DNA of 64,000 nucleotides. It comes from UBA11612 sp965228575 (GTDB lineage: Bacteria; Pseudomonadota; Alphaproteobacteria; Rhodospirillales; Rhodospirillaceae). The stretch covers positions 62,001 to 126,000 of the forward strand of contig CBDDHW010000072.1 in NCBI GenBank assembly GCA_965228575.1, written 5' to 3'. A program made the translations under genes and the position numbers. The notes under the pieces were generated by a model. That model saw nothing but the letters and a program-made list of their open reading frames with translations, ran no database searches and had not been told where the DNA came from. Positions 1 through 9,209 of the stretch are shown here, piece by piece. Numbering within the stretch: the stretch's first letter is position 1; the number at the start of each line of letters is the position of its first letter.

Positions 1-873
1 TTCAACAACCTTAGTATCTTGCCGAATGCTGAGATGGGCGACGTCAAATATCAGAAGACTCACAAAATGGAAACCGTCAGGATTCCTGTGGTCAACGGAT
101 ATGGAGAAAACATTGAGCACGAAGATGACGTGCAGGAATACCAGCACCTGGTTGTATCAACGAAAACCATGCCCCGAGATGATTGGCGAAGAACTAGAGT
201 TTTCGCTTGGATGACAGACTTTCTCCACTTTGACAAAATGCTACAAATTCCGATGGTTGTGATTAATCAAGCGGGCGGCGGTGAGTATCGGTCAATTATT
301 GAATACATAATTGATCCCGATGCGTCGGATTATCCACTTGTTGCTAGTGTCGGCGAGTTTTTGAGAGAACATGCACAAGCAATTCAAGCTGGAAGCGCCG
401 AGTATTACCATGAAGAACGGTTTCTAAATTCTTATTGGAAGCCGGATGAAGTAATGGTGATGAGAATTGTAGCGGACGGTAAGCTAGATCAGTTTTACGA
501 CGAGTCAAAACAACTTCTTCTGGAGTTTATTGCCGAATCAGGCATCGAAATGGATGAGATCCTTATCGACGAAGCGATACATCTCAATAAAGCTCTTCTG
601 AAAGTACCGTTTGCGAAAGACGACTTGCTTGTTACTTTGGAAACTGAGGCGGTCGACCTTTGGGAGAATGTGGTCAAAGTAGAGCAGAACACGGGTCGGA
701 CGTTTGGACGGGTTCGAGTGTTGCGATCTAAAAACCAATGGCAAAAACTCGACGATTGGTGTCGCGAGGTTGTCTGGTTCGGGAATCGTACGGGCTCATA
801 TTTTTATGAAACAGAGCGTGCACAAACTCCTCCTCTGAAAAGCGCTGAAGTAGCCATCCCCGAAACCCTATAA
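1..873 (+). CDS. Radical SAM / B12-binding domain protein, C-terminal part (cut by window edge)
   Basis: The reading frame is open from base 1 (FNNLSILPNAEMG...), so the 5' part lies outside the window. The TTG at 19 is an internal codon, not a start. About 290 residues are visible. The C-terminal half resembles cobalamin-binding radical SAM proteins found in O-antigen and capsule clusters: an LPNAEM segment, then RDDWRRTRVFAWMTDFLHF and a terminal WFGNRTGSYFYE. The CxxxCxxC cluster and the B12 domain would be upstream and are not seen. Such enzymes catalyse radical methylation or rearrangement of sugars or lipids, but the substrate cannot be told. The neighbours are methyltransferases of the same glycan cluster. 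Confidence 0.72.
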   Translation, partial: FNNLSILPNAEMGDVKYQKTHKMETVRIPVVNGYGENIEHEDDVQEYQHLVVSTKTMPRDDWRRTRVFAWMTDFLHFDKMLQIPMVVINQAGGGEYRSIIEYIIDPDASDYPLVASVGEFLREHAQAIQAGSAEYYHEERFLNSYWKPDEVMVMRIVADGKLDQFYDESKQLLLEFIAESGIEMDEILIDEAIHLNKALLKVPFAKDDLLVTLETEAVDLWENVVKVEQNTGRTFGRVRVLRSKNQWQKLDDWCREVVWFGNRTGSYFYETERAQTPPLKSAEVAIPETL

Positions 874-1066
874 TACGCCGCATGACTAAAACGCGGATGT
901 TTATACGCTGACTTACCAATGCAAAAGAGCTAACTCTATGTGTGAATGCTCAACAAATGACGCCATTCCACCTCTAGTCAACAACATATCATCCAGGGTG
1001 CTTGGGTGAACGGAGAAACAAGATACACTCAAGTTGGACGCTAATCCTGTAGTACATGTTAGACCG

Positions 1067-1094
1067 TTGACAGGCCCTTAAAGCCACGTATCGA
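1067..1094 (+). promoter_or_regulatory. Candidate sigma-70 promoter
   Basis: A perfect -35 TTGACA (1067-1072) is followed after 16 bases by a weak -10 TATCGA (1089-1094), in the 249-base gap upstream of the methyltransferase starting at 1123. Only sequence similarity supports it, and the -10 box is poor. Confidence 0.3.
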
Positions 1095-1122
1095 ACATAC
1101 CCACAGTGAAGAAATTATTCGC

Positions 1123-2592
1123 ATGAACTTTAAGCGTATTGCCGAGCTGTCTAAACAACGCCAACGGGAGTTCGAACAACTCTCCAAGGCAGCAACCAAT
1201 ACTGTTTATGCCGATGTTTCAGACGCGTGGCAGGGCCTTCTCGATGATAGGCCAAACTTTATTTCCGAGGAGCAATTTAACCTTTTTAGAAGCTCATCGA
1301 TTGGAGGTGCTGTTGGCCTAGGAGACTCAACTGAAGGATATAAAGAAAGAAAGCGCTTCTTTGAATCTATGCTCAGATTGTTGATGCTGTATGACGTTCC
1401 TTCGGATATTTTTGAAACGGTTGTAGAACCAACTTTGGGAACACCCGAAGTCTTTCCTTATAAAGACAACTTATTCAGCGCAAATTTTGCAAAAAATGTC
1501 GTCTCTGCCTTCACCATCGCGGAAAAATTTAAGGCTTTATCCAGTAAGACTAAGAACTTAAATGTATGCGAGATCGGCGCAGGATTTGGCTCCACAGCAT
1601 ATGTTCTTCACGACTATCTCGATATAGATTCTTACACGATCATTGATTTACCAGAGAATCTGTATCTGTCATCTATGTACCTTCCTCTTTGTATGCCAAA
1701 AAAATCCCATGGCATGGTGTTTACCAGCGACCCAAAGACGCTATCATGCGACCGTGAATTAAATTTTTGCGTACCAGATGTTATTGACGATGTTAAAAAA
1801 CGGGATTTCGATCTCGTTATAAACGTGGCAAGCATGGGCGAAATGCCTATGGAAACGGCGCAAGCATATACAAAATGGGCTCGAGAACATCTTCTCTCTG
1901 AGGGCCTCTTTTATTTCGTGAATAGACAAGGCGTTAGGGGGGCTGGTGGAGCCAGACGCTTTACGGATTTCCATTTGCACCATCTCAACATTCAATCGGT
2001 TGTACCAAGAAAACTTCCAAGTCGACCTGCTAACGACATCCATTATGAAATTGTCTCAAGCGCAGCAAAACCAAAGGACGGACTCTCAAAATACTGCTGG
2101 GACGCCATGGGGTATCTCATTGCGTTTGGATTTGGAACATCAATAGAGTCAATAGTTAAAGCGTGTGAAGGCGGAGAAGTCGATTCAGCGATGGATGTCA
2201 GCCTGAAACGTATGGATCAATTCTTCTCCGAAAACAGCCCACAAGAAAAATGGGCGCTACTTGCCGTGGACGATGACACTATTGATCCACTTATTTTAAA
2301 AGTATTGAGAGCATCATGCCTCTTGCTTTCAAATAACGCAGAAGAAGCATTAAAAACAAAGAGTGAAATCCTCGATCAAGCGCTAGATTTGAAACTGCGC
2401 GCTCGATTAACCGGTCTCTTTGCTGAGACCGAGAAACGTCTATCTGTCGGAAACTGGCAAGAAACAGTACAGCAACTCAACAAAGAGATGCCAGAGTTCG
2501 CGAGTATGATGACTGAAGATCTATCGCGAGATAATCCTACAATCTACTATTCATTGTTTACAAAAATTTTGTTTCCCGATGCGCGTTATTAA
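1123..2592 (+). CDS. Putative sugar O-methyltransferase
   Basis: A 489-residue protein of the putative sugar O-methyltransferase type found in surface-polysaccharide loci. The N-terminal third is helical. The Rossmann SAM site is at about residues 148-160 (NVCEIGAGFGSTAYVL), followed by the acidic motif IIDLPENL, where SAM ribose is bound. The C-terminal 140 residues are a helical extension without a recognisable motif. The ATG is preceded only by a weak GAAG-type ribosome site. It probably methylates a hydroxyl of a glycan or nucleotide sugar; the position is unknown. It is the first complete gene of the plus-strand decoration cluster. Confidence 0.8.
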   Translation: MNFKRIAELSKQRQREFEQLSKAATNTVYADVSDAWQGLLDDRPNFISEEQFNLFRSSSIGGAVGLGDSTEGYKERKRFFESMLRLLMLYDVPSDIFETVVEPTLGTPEVFPYKDNLFSANFAKNVVSAFTIAEKFKALSSKTKNLNVCEIGAGFGSTAYVLHDYLDIDSYTIIDLPENLYLSSMYLPLCMPKKSHGMVFTSDPKTLSCDRELNFCVPDVIDDVKKRDFDLVINVASMGEMPMETAQAYTKWAREHLLSEGLFYFVNRQGVRGAGGARRFTDFHLHHLNIQSVVPRKLPSRPANDIHYEIVSSAAKPKDGLSKYCWDAMGYLIAFGFGTSIESIVKACEGGEVDSAMDVSLKRMDQFFSENSPQEKWALLAVDDDTIDPLILKVLRASCLLLSNNAEEALKTKSEILDQALDLKLRARLTGLFAETEKRLSVGNWQETVQQLNKEMPEFASMMTEDLSRDNPTIYYSLFTKILFPDARY

Positions 2593-2666
2593 AAACACCG
2601 CGATCAATCATTTTCTTAGCCGAGCTCAAGTCAAAAACCACTTAGAGCCTCATAGTTGTGGTCACA

Positions 2667-3500
2667 ATGAGTGACGCTACGAATAATTCTCACCTTACGG
2701 CAGCACTCGACCTTGCGGCAGATGTGGTAGAAAGAGTGAAGGACGGCGCCATGATTTCCTTCGCCCAAAACTATGAAGATGTACTTTTGCGCCGCGCCTT
2801 TCCTGAGCCTACGGTAGGTTTCTTTGTTGACGTTGGTGCTTTCCACCCGATCAAGAATTCCGTGACCCAACACTTTCATTTGCGCGGCTGGTCAGGCGTA
2901 AACATTGACCCTGACGAGCGAAATATTGAGACTTTTAATGAACTGCGACCCAACGATACTAATTTATGTGTTGCCGTTGGCGAGTACAACGGCAATACGC
3001 GAATTTACTCGCTTCCAAACACCTCGCGCACCACAGCCCTCGCCGACTTAGCTGCGTCCTACAGGGAAAGAGGACTAGAAATTCATGAGCGCGAGGTGCC
3101 AACTAGATGCTTGGCTTCTCTTTTGGATGATTACGCACCGAAGACTATCGATTTCCTCAAAATAGACGTGGAAGGCGCCGAATATGACGTAATTGTAGGC
3201 GGTGACTGGCAACGTCATCGGCCGAAAATAGTGCTAGCTGAAGCCACCTATCCCGAGACGGATCGGCCCAATTGGCAACAGTGGGAGTTCATTTTATTAG
3301 AGGCGGGTTATATTTTTGCGTACTATGATGGCCTTAATCGCTACTATGTACGTAATGAAGATTCCTCTTTGGTGGACTGCTTTGACCGTCCGCCAAATTA
3401 TTTTGATGACTTTGTGCGAGCAGATATTGTTGACCTTGCTAAGGCAATCACCAGTTCAAATCCATCCCGTGATAAAAACATGAAAGGTCCGATCGCGTGA
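2667..3500 (+). CDS. FkbM family methyltransferase
   Basis: A SAM-dependent O-methyltransferase of the FkbM family, about 277 residues. Motif I is FVDVGAFHPIKNS (about residues 50-62), and the family hallmark IDFLKIDVEGAEYDV lies near residue 165. I chose ATG 2667; an in-frame GTG at 2658 is the alternative. Neither has a clear Shine-Dalgarno. The stop overlaps the GTG start of the next gene by 4 bases, so the two are probably translationally coupled. FkbM enzymes in such loci usually methylate sugar hydroxyls. Confidence 0.85.
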   Translation: MSDATNNSHLTAALDLAADVVERVKDGAMISFAQNYEDVLLRRAFPEPTVGFFVDVGAFHPIKNSVTQHFHLRGWSGVNIDPDERNIETFNELRPNDTNLCVAVGEYNGNTRIYSLPNTSRTTALADLAASYRERGLEIHEREVPTRCLASLLDDYAPKTIDFLKIDVEGAEYDVIVGGDWQRHRPKIVLAEATYPETDRPNWQQWEFILLEAGYIFAYYDGLNRYYVRNEDSSLVDCFDRPPNYFDDFVRADIVDLAKAITSSNPSRDKNMKGPIA

Positions 3501-4765
3501 TCGAAATCGCCGACAAGCCCGTTATAAATTGTCGTGCCTGCGGAAATCAGGGTTTACGCCCGATCTTAGATTTAGGGCCACAAGCACTTACAGGAAGATT
3601 TCCATTTCCCGAGGAGGCAGACCCTCCGTCTGGTAATGTGAGTTTAGTGATTTGCGAAACAGGGACCAGCAGCGACGGTTGCGGCCTCGTGCAATTGTCG
3701 CAGTTCTTCGAGCCATCGGAGATGTATGGCGAAACCTATGCGTATGCTTCTTCGATAACAGCGACTATGCGTAGTCACTTGGCTGAAATAGCAGGATACG
3801 TATCTGGGTGGGCTGGTTTAAGACCTGGCGATGCCGTGCTCGATATCGGAAGCAATGACGGCACTCTACTCTCGAACTTTGAAAATCAAGACTTGCTTCT
3901 TACAGGTATAGATCCCTCGGCGGGTCAGTATCGCGATCGATATGGGCCTGAAGTTACACTCGAAGTAGATTTCTTTTCAGCTGAAGCCGCTAATCGCATC
4001 AGGCCCAATGTTCAATTTAAAGCCATTACCTCTGTCGCGATGCTCTACGATATTAATGCTTTGCTGGAATTTATGACAGATATCCGAAATCTCTTGGCAA
4101 GCGACGGCATTTGGTTCACTGAACAAAGCCACGCTGGCGTAATGTTTGATCAACTCTGCTACGATTCTATATGTCATGAGCATGTCACTTACCTCACACT
4201 CAAAATATTGATGGACCTCGGCAGACAAGCCGGACTAAAAGCGATTGATACGCGGAGCAACACCATAAATGGGGGCAGTTTCTCCATTCTCTTTGCTCGC
4301 GATGACTCAAACTATCACCCGAACAATGTCGCTCTAAATAGACTGTTGGAATCCGAGGATCAATTGGGATTGGCCAGTGTCGATACATGGGCCCAATTCA
4401 GGGAACGCGTCACTAGTCACAGAGAAGAGTTGCGCAATTACCTTCTCAAAGCTCATGAAGATGGCCGTAAGGTTTTGGGGTATGGCGCTTCCACAAAAGG
4501 AAATGTGCTTTTGCAGTATTGCGGCATAACACCCGACCTGATGCCTGCCATTGCCGAGAGAGATCCGAGAAAGTTTGGTCGCCGCACGCCAGGCACCAAT
4601 ATACCTATAATTTCTGAATCTGAGGCTCGCGAACTGAATCCCGATGTTTTTGTTGTCTTTCCTTGGCATTTCCGCGACGAAATTATTCGGCGTGAACGAT
4701 CATTCTTGGACAGTGGGGGAACTCTCCTGTTTCCTCTGCCAGAATTTACACTCGTAACCGGATGA
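3497..4765 (+). CDS. NDP-sugar C-methyltransferase-type SAM enzyme
   Basis: A 422-residue class I methyltransferase with the architecture of nucleotide-sugar C-3 methyltransferases (TylC3-like). It has an N-terminal zinc-binding segment (CRACG near residue 11 with later cysteines), a central SAM fold (VLDIGSNDGTLL, about 115-126), a conserved CHEHVTYLT segment near 220, and a C-terminal domain with YGASTKGN. In characterised relatives the methyl acceptor is a 4-keto-6-deoxy sugar. That fits the dehydratase-like SDR immediately downstream, which overlaps it by 4 bases. The GTG start overlaps the upstream TGA. A close architectural relative lies at 13585-14808. Confidence 0.82.
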   Translation: MIEIADKPVINCRACGNQGLRPILDLGPQALTGRFPFPEEADPPSGNVSLVICETGTSSDGCGLVQLSQFFEPSEMYGETYAYASSITATMRSHLAEIAGYVSGWAGLRPGDAVLDIGSNDGTLLSNFENQDLLLTGIDPSAGQYRDRYGPEVTLEVDFFSAEAANRIRPNVQFKAITSVAMLYDINALLEFMTDIRNLLASDGIWFTEQSHAGVMFDQLCYDSICHEHVTYLTLKILMDLGRQAGLKAIDTRSNTINGGSFSILFARDDSNYHPNNVALNRLLESEDQLGLASVDTWAQFRERVTSHREELRNYLLKAHEDGRKVLGYGASTKGNVLLQYCGITPDLMPAIAERDPRKFGRRTPGTNIPIISESEARELNPDVFVVFPWHFRDEIIRRERSFLDSGGTLLFPLPEFTLVTG

Positions 4766-5766
4766 CAGGCGACTATACCTATCTCGGCAATCTACAAACG
4801 GTTTTGATCACTGGAGCCACTGGCCAGGATGGCCGCCTTGCGGCAGACCTTCTTGCTAAAGCGAATAGAACGCCGATCGGGTTGGTGCGAGAAGGCCGGC
4901 ATGCCCCCACTCAGGGCCACCCGATCATCGAATGGCATACTTGGGATTGGCAGTCCCAAGACGCACTAGAAGCGATCCTGGAGGATGTCTCGCCCGACGC
5001 GGTCCTACATTTAGCGGCTCATCACCACTCGTCTACGCACACGGTGGCAGATTCCATAGCGGATTCTGCGAATATGTTCTCAACTAATTTGACGGGAACC
5101 GTACGACTAGTTCATGCTCTGGCTAAAGTTTCGCCAAACACCCAGCTTGTATCGGCGGCTTCTTCACAAATTTACACCCCCGATGAACCCAATACATTCG
5201 TGGACGAGAGTAGTCTCATTCGACCACACACCTTTTACGGGGTGACCAAAGCCTCAACCATGTCAGTCATCAATTTCTACCGCGAGAAGGGGATGCTGAG
5301 GGGTGGTTCAGCCATTCTCTTCAATCACGAGTCGGAGCACCGCCCACCCTCATTCGTAACTCGAACGATCAGCCGGGCAGCCGCGGCAATCGCCGATGGC
5401 TGCCAGAAACACTTATCTCTCGCGAATATTGGTGCAGCAGCAGATTGGTGCGCCGCACGAGATGCAGTACAAGCGATGTTGATGATGGCTGGTATGGATC
5501 TCAATGAAGACTTCATCGTTTCCTCGGGCAAGGCAACGCATGTCAAGGAGCTTCTCGGCGCCGCATTCGGAGCCGTGAGTTTAGATTGGCGCGACTATGT
5601 TGTCGGCGAAAAGGATGAAATACGGCCATTTTTGATTGGCAATCCAGCCCGAATTCAGCGGGCGTGTGGTTGGAAAGCGGAAATATCCATGTCACAGGTG
5701 ATGAAAGCGATGGTCAAATACGATCAAGCGCTATTAACTAAAGAAAACATTTCGAACAAAATGTAA
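4762..5766 (+). CDS. GDP-mannose 4,6-dehydratase-like SDR
   Basis: An extended short-chain dehydrogenase of 334 residues. The NAD(P) site is ITGATGQDGRL (about 16-26), typical of GDP-mannose 4,6-dehydratase. The catalytic YxxxK is in HTFYGVTKAS (about 155), and the family-specific LFNHESEHR segment follows, ending in FVTRTISRA. It probably forms a 4-keto-6-deoxy sugar nucleotide. It is shorter and more diverged than typical Gmd (about 345-370 residues), so the substrate is uncertain. The overlap with the C-methyltransferase upstream suggests the two act in sequence to make a branched sugar. Confidence 0.75.
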   Translation: MTGDYTYLGNLQTVLITGATGQDGRLAADLLAKANRTPIGLVREGRHAPTQGHPIIEWHTWDWQSQDALEAILEDVSPDAVLHLAAHHHSSTHTVADSIADSANMFSTNLTGTVRLVHALAKVSPNTQLVSAASSQIYTPDEPNTFVDESSLIRPHTFYGVTKASTMSVINFYREKGMLRGGSAILFNHESEHRPPSFVTRTISRAAAAIADGCQKHLSLANIGAAADWCAARDAVQAMLMMAGMDLNEDFIVSSGKATHVKELLGAAFGAVSLDWRDYVVGEKDEIRPFLIGNPARIQRACGWKAEISMSQVMKAMVKYDQALLTKENISNKM

Positions 5767-5779
5767 TGGTGACAATCTA

Positions 5780-6502
5780 ATGCCTGAAATTTCGTTTGAC
5801 GAGATAGTTAAAATTCTTGGAGCGAACGGATACTCTGTAGTCAGAAATTCAGCTCTACGTGATTACGACCGATATTTGGATCAAATGGAATTCCGGTACA
5901 TCTTGTGGCTTGATCGCATTTATTCGCAAATTCAAAATGTTCCGGGCCATATCGTCGAAATTGGCGTTGCTCGTGGTCGAAACTCCATTCTCTTTGGGCA
6001 TTTAATGCGTATGAACGGAGATGATCAAGTTCGAAATTATTATGGGTTTGATACGTTTGATGGATATTCAGACGATGATTTGCGCCGTAGCCCTCACCTT
6101 TCAGAAAGCGAATGGAGAGGTACTAGCTTGGAATTTGTTCAAGAGAGATTAGCGGAAACGAAGCTAAACGATATTTGCCATGTTTTCAAAGGCGACATAA
6201 AAGAAATAGCCGACAAATTCGTGAATTCGAAACAGGCGCGCTTCAATCCTGGGAAACTGCGGATTGCACTTTTATATATTGATTGCAATGCTTACCTTCC
6301 CGCCAAATTCTCAATGGATTTTTTTAAACCCTATATGTCTCCAAATGGCGTGATTTGCATCGATGAAAAATTGCAAGGCGGGGAAACAGAAGCCTTGGTT
6401 GATTTCTGCAACGAAAATAGCTTTGAGTTCAAGAAGGATAGAGGCCCTTTCGCCATGCCTGCATATACTCAGGTTAACTCTCAGACCGAAAGTTCCCGAT
6501 AA
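5780..6502 (+). CDS. TylF/MycF-like sugar O-methyltransferase
   Basis: A 240-residue protein with the TylF/MycF layout: VEIGVARGRNSILFG (about 57-71), the YYGFDTFDGYSD segment, LLYIDCNAYLPAK (metal and substrate region) and GVICIDEKLQGGETEA near the end. Family members are Mg-dependent O-methyltransferases that act on sugars of macrolides and surface glycans. It follows the SDR by 13 bases. Beyond its stop lies a stretch of broken genes (6504-7509), so the cluster was probably interrupted here. Confidence 0.78.
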   Translation: MPEISFDEIVKILGANGYSVVRNSALRDYDRYLDQMEFRYILWLDRIYSQIQNVPGHIVEIGVARGRNSILFGHLMRMNGDDQVRNYYGFDTFDGYSDDDLRRSPHLSESEWRGTSLEFVQERLAETKLNDICHVFKGDIKEIADKFVNSKQARFNPGKLRIALLYIDCNAYLPAKFSMDFFKPYMSPNGVICIDEKLQGGETEALVDFCNENSFEFKKDRGPFAMPAYTQVNSQTESSR

Positions 6503-6503
6503 G

Positions 6504-6680
6504 TTAATTTCTGACACACCTCAAATACCCGCCGGGCGCTACTGAAATTAGCAGCTTCGCGTCCATATCCTCATCCACTTCAAACCGATCGCTAGAGTTA
6601 AGAAACTCAGTCACGGCGGTTTTTGGGTTGTCCCCCTCTCCCCACGGACGATCTGGAATGAAGCCGAACGATATCCCTGG
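6504..6680 (-). pseudogene. C-terminal remnant of a CmcI-like (cephalosporin hydroxylase family) gene
   Basis: On the minus strand the frame reads FIPDRPWGEGDN, then PKTAVTEFL, and ends LLISVAPGGYLRCVRN. This matches the C-terminus of the intact CmcI-like protein at 8412-9203 (DRPWDVGNN, PKTAVKEWL, LLITAAPHGFLK), including the spacing to the stop. Upstream of about 6680 the frame stays open for some 27 more codons but no longer resembles the family, and the SAM-binding half is absent. It is therefore a broken tail, opposite in orientation to the neighbouring genes. It is too diverged from the intact copy to be a recent duplicate. The left boundary is its stop codon. Confidence 0.7.
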
Positions 6681-7509
6681 GGAGAATCTCGTCATCTCCC
6701 CTGCATGTCGCCTTACGATAAATTTTCGTGAAACTATAGAATCTGCCAACACGGAGTTCATACTTGATCATCCAGACGATGATTTCATTTTGTTGAGCGC
6801 GCTGGACGCTTGTTGTTCCCACATGGAGAAAAACCCGGATGTAGTCTCTTGCATGGGACATTTGTTGAAATTTAGAGACTCAAAATGCGGTCCAGAAATA
6901 TTTCGCAGTCACATTCACGCGAATATTTCCACACACATCCAGGCCACCCAAATGATTGGGGCTAATGAAACCGCATCACAACGCATAAGAAGATTATTCG
7001 ATAACATTTTTTCAATTGCATATTCAGTGATGCGAAAGGACGCGGCATTAGCGCCATATAAATTGCATAGTGAAACGCCAGAATTAAAATTGGTGACTTT
7101 TTGGGATAAGTTGATTCTGTTTGCCTTGGCATCGCTTGGGCGTGTATCTCATATAGATAGTCTTTATATTCTGCGAGGCCCGAATCTTTCCGTTAAACCA
7201 ACCACACCTGCTGAGATAAAATTGAATACTTCGTCTCACATAGTGGCACGGCAGTTGACGGAGGGAATTGAGATGATGGGACGTCACTTTAAAGATTCAG
7301 CTGAAATCAGTTCTGCAGAGGCCCTTGACCTTGCGAAATGGGCGGTCGAGCATGTCGCAAAAGGATACAACGGTCACGATTTCGATCGAGCAGCGCGACT
7401 TTCTCAAACCATGGTTGAACATGCGATACGTCAACAGAACGATGACTTTCAGGAAGTTTTGAGAATGATGTGCGAAACATGGCGGCGGACCCCAGTTCGC
7501 GATAAATGA
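6628..7509 (+). pseudogene. Truncated family-2-like glycosyltransferase lacking its N-terminus
   Basis: An open frame of 293 codons. From about residue 35 it reads like the middle and C-terminus of TIGR00180-type glycosyltransferases: ANTEFILDHPDDDFILLSAL carries the DDD metal motif, then VVSCMGHLLKF. The nucleotide-binding first 80-100 residues are missing. In their place the first 20-30 codons are the antisense of the CmcI remnant, so the start codons available (TTG 6628, ATG 6658) are accidental. The C-terminal 150 residues are helical and unassigned. I call it a pseudogene. A shortened product that is still expressed cannot be excluded. Confidence 0.6.
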
Positions 7510-7559
7510 GCCCACGAACTTTCTGAATTTGACGAAATTTATGCCGGACGGTCGAAACT

Positions 7560-8390
7560 ATGGCGCTATACACAATCATTGGTGGGTCGGGCTTCATCGG
7601 GAATAATCTCGGCAACTACCTAATAACCGCGGGTCATACTGTTTCTAGCCCCGCTCGTGACGACAGTACGGTCATGACCCGCCAGTTAGGGCATGTAATA
7701 TTTGCAGCCGGCACAACTGCAGATTTCCGCGAACGACCATACGATACGGTGCGCGCGCACGTATCTCTTCTTTCTGAGTTTTTGGAGTACGCAAATTTTG
7801 AGTCTTTACTTTACCTTTCTTCTACTCGCGTCTATGGCGACCTTGAGGAAAGCAAGGAAATTTCACAATTGCATTTTACCCCTGACTCACCATCCGATTT
7901 CTACAACATCTCTAAAATTATGGGTGAAGCGTTGTGTTTTCGCCACGAAAACCAAAAAGTCCGCATAGCCCGGCTATCAAATGTTGTAGGCTTCAATCTT
8001 CACTCTATGGATTTTTTGTACTCAATGATACGCGATGCGTTGAATGGGGGAATAACGCTTCGTTCCGACCTTGCTTCAGAAAAAGACTATATTCACATTG
8101 ATGATGTCCTTTATTTACTGACAAAAATTTCAGAAAGTGGAACGCATCGTATATACAATGTGGCAAGCGGTATTCACATTTCTAATCGCGACTGGGTGAA
8201 TCGCATTCAACAGATAACTGCCTGTTCGCTAACAACGACTCGTGGCTCAAATACACTTACGTATCCACCGATAGACATACAACGGATAGAGAGAGAATTT
8301 AATTTTCAGCCGCGACCCGTGTTAGGTTTGTTGCCCGAGCTAATAAACAGAATATACGAACACACTCAAAGCACTGTCGACGGTGATTAA
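7560..8390 (+). CDS. NAD-dependent epimerase/dehydratase (extended SDR)
   Basis: A 276-residue nucleotide-sugar SDR. The cofactor loop is IIGGSGFIGNNLG (about 6-18), the catalytic serine is in LYLSSTRVYG (about 85-94), and the YxxxK is in FYNISKIMGE (about 120). A short C-terminal substrate domain follows, reading DYIHIDDV and YNVASG. It is probably an epimerase, reductase or dehydratase for a deoxy sugar used by the surrounding methyltransferases; the reaction cannot be fixed from sequence. It follows the glycosyltransferase remnant by 50 bases and is 21 bases upstream of the CmcI-like gene. Confidence 0.8.
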   Translation: MALYTIIGGSGFIGNNLGNYLITAGHTVSSPARDDSTVMTRQLGHVIFAAGTTADFRERPYDTVRAHVSLLSEFLEYANFESLLYLSSTRVYGDLEESKEISQLHFTPDSPSDFYNISKIMGEALCFRHENQKVRIARLSNVVGFNLHSMDFLYSMIRDALNGGITLRSDLASEKDYIHIDDVLYLLTKISESGTHRIYNVASGIHISNRDWVNRIQQITACSLTTTRGSNTLTYPPIDIQRIEREFNFQPRPVLGLLPELINRIYEHTQSTVDGD

Positions 8391-8411
8391 ATTTTCGTAA
8401 GAGAAAATACA

Positions 8412-9203
8412 ATGAATTCAGAAACTCAATTTGATAGCGAGAGAACGAGTCGTATAGCCGCGTACAAAGACGACACAGAATTCCATGATTTGTCGACAAA
8501 GTGGGTGCAAGCTGCAATGCAGCGGCAATACGTATACAACTTTGGTTGGCTGGGCCGGCCGATAATTCAATTCCCGCAGGATATTGTGGCTCTACAGGAA
8601 ATAATTTGGGCTACTCGTCCGACTTTAATTATAGAGACCGGTATCGCCCATGGCGGATCTCTTATTTTCAATGCTTCGATTCTCGCACTACTCGATCTGT
8701 GCGATGCTAACGTTAACAATGAAGTTTTGGATCCTAGAAAAACAAAGCGCACTGTTTTGGGTATAGATATTGACATTCGCAAACACAATGAGATGGCCAT
8801 TAAAGAACATCCACTCTCGAATCGAATTAAAATGATCGAAGGCTCCTCGATATGTCCGAACACGCTGCGTCAAGTCGAGGAAGAAGTCGCTTTACATAAG
8901 CAGGTAATGGTATGCCTCGATTCAAATCATACCCATGAGCATGTACTCGCTGAACTCGAGGGGTATGCAAAATTCGTGTCACCTGGAAATTATTGTGTCG
9001 TTTTCGACACGTTTGTTGAAGATTTGCCGTCAGGTTTTTTTAAAGATCGCCCTTGGGACGTTGGAAACAACCCAAAAACTGCGGTGAAGGAATGGCTGCG
9101 AACCCATCCGGAATTTACCCTTGATTCAGACTTCGAGAATAAACTGTTAATTACAGCTGCTCCGCATGGATTTTTGAAACGTGATAGAAATGATCTTCCG
9201 TGA
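8412..9203 (+). CDS. CmcI / rhamnosyl O-methyltransferase family protein
   Basis: A 263-residue protein of the family that includes cephalosporin hydroxylase CmcI and mycobacterial rhamnosyl O-methyltransferase. It shows YNFGWLGRPIIQFPQD, the SAM motif IIETGIAHGGSLIFNAS (about 74-90), VLGIDIDIRKHN, VCLDSNHTHEHV (metal-binding region) and the C-terminal DRPWDVGNNPKTAV block. Despite the historical name, glycan-cluster members are taken to be SAM-dependent sugar O-methyltransferases. A decayed relative of its tail lies inverted at 6504-6680. Confidence 0.85.
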   Translation: MNSETQFDSERTSRIAAYKDDTEFHDLSTKWVQAAMQRQYVYNFGWLGRPIIQFPQDIVALQEIIWATRPTLIIETGIAHGGSLIFNASILALLDLCDANVNNEVLDPRKTKRTVLGIDIDIRKHNEMAIKEHPLSNRIKMIEGSSICPNTLRQVEEEVALHKQVMVCLDSNHTHEHVLAELEGYAKFVSPGNYCVVFDTFVEDLPSGFFKDRPWDVGNNPKTAVKEWLRTHPEFTLDSDFENKLLITAAPHGFLKRDRNDLP

Positions 9204-9209
9204 TTAAAG

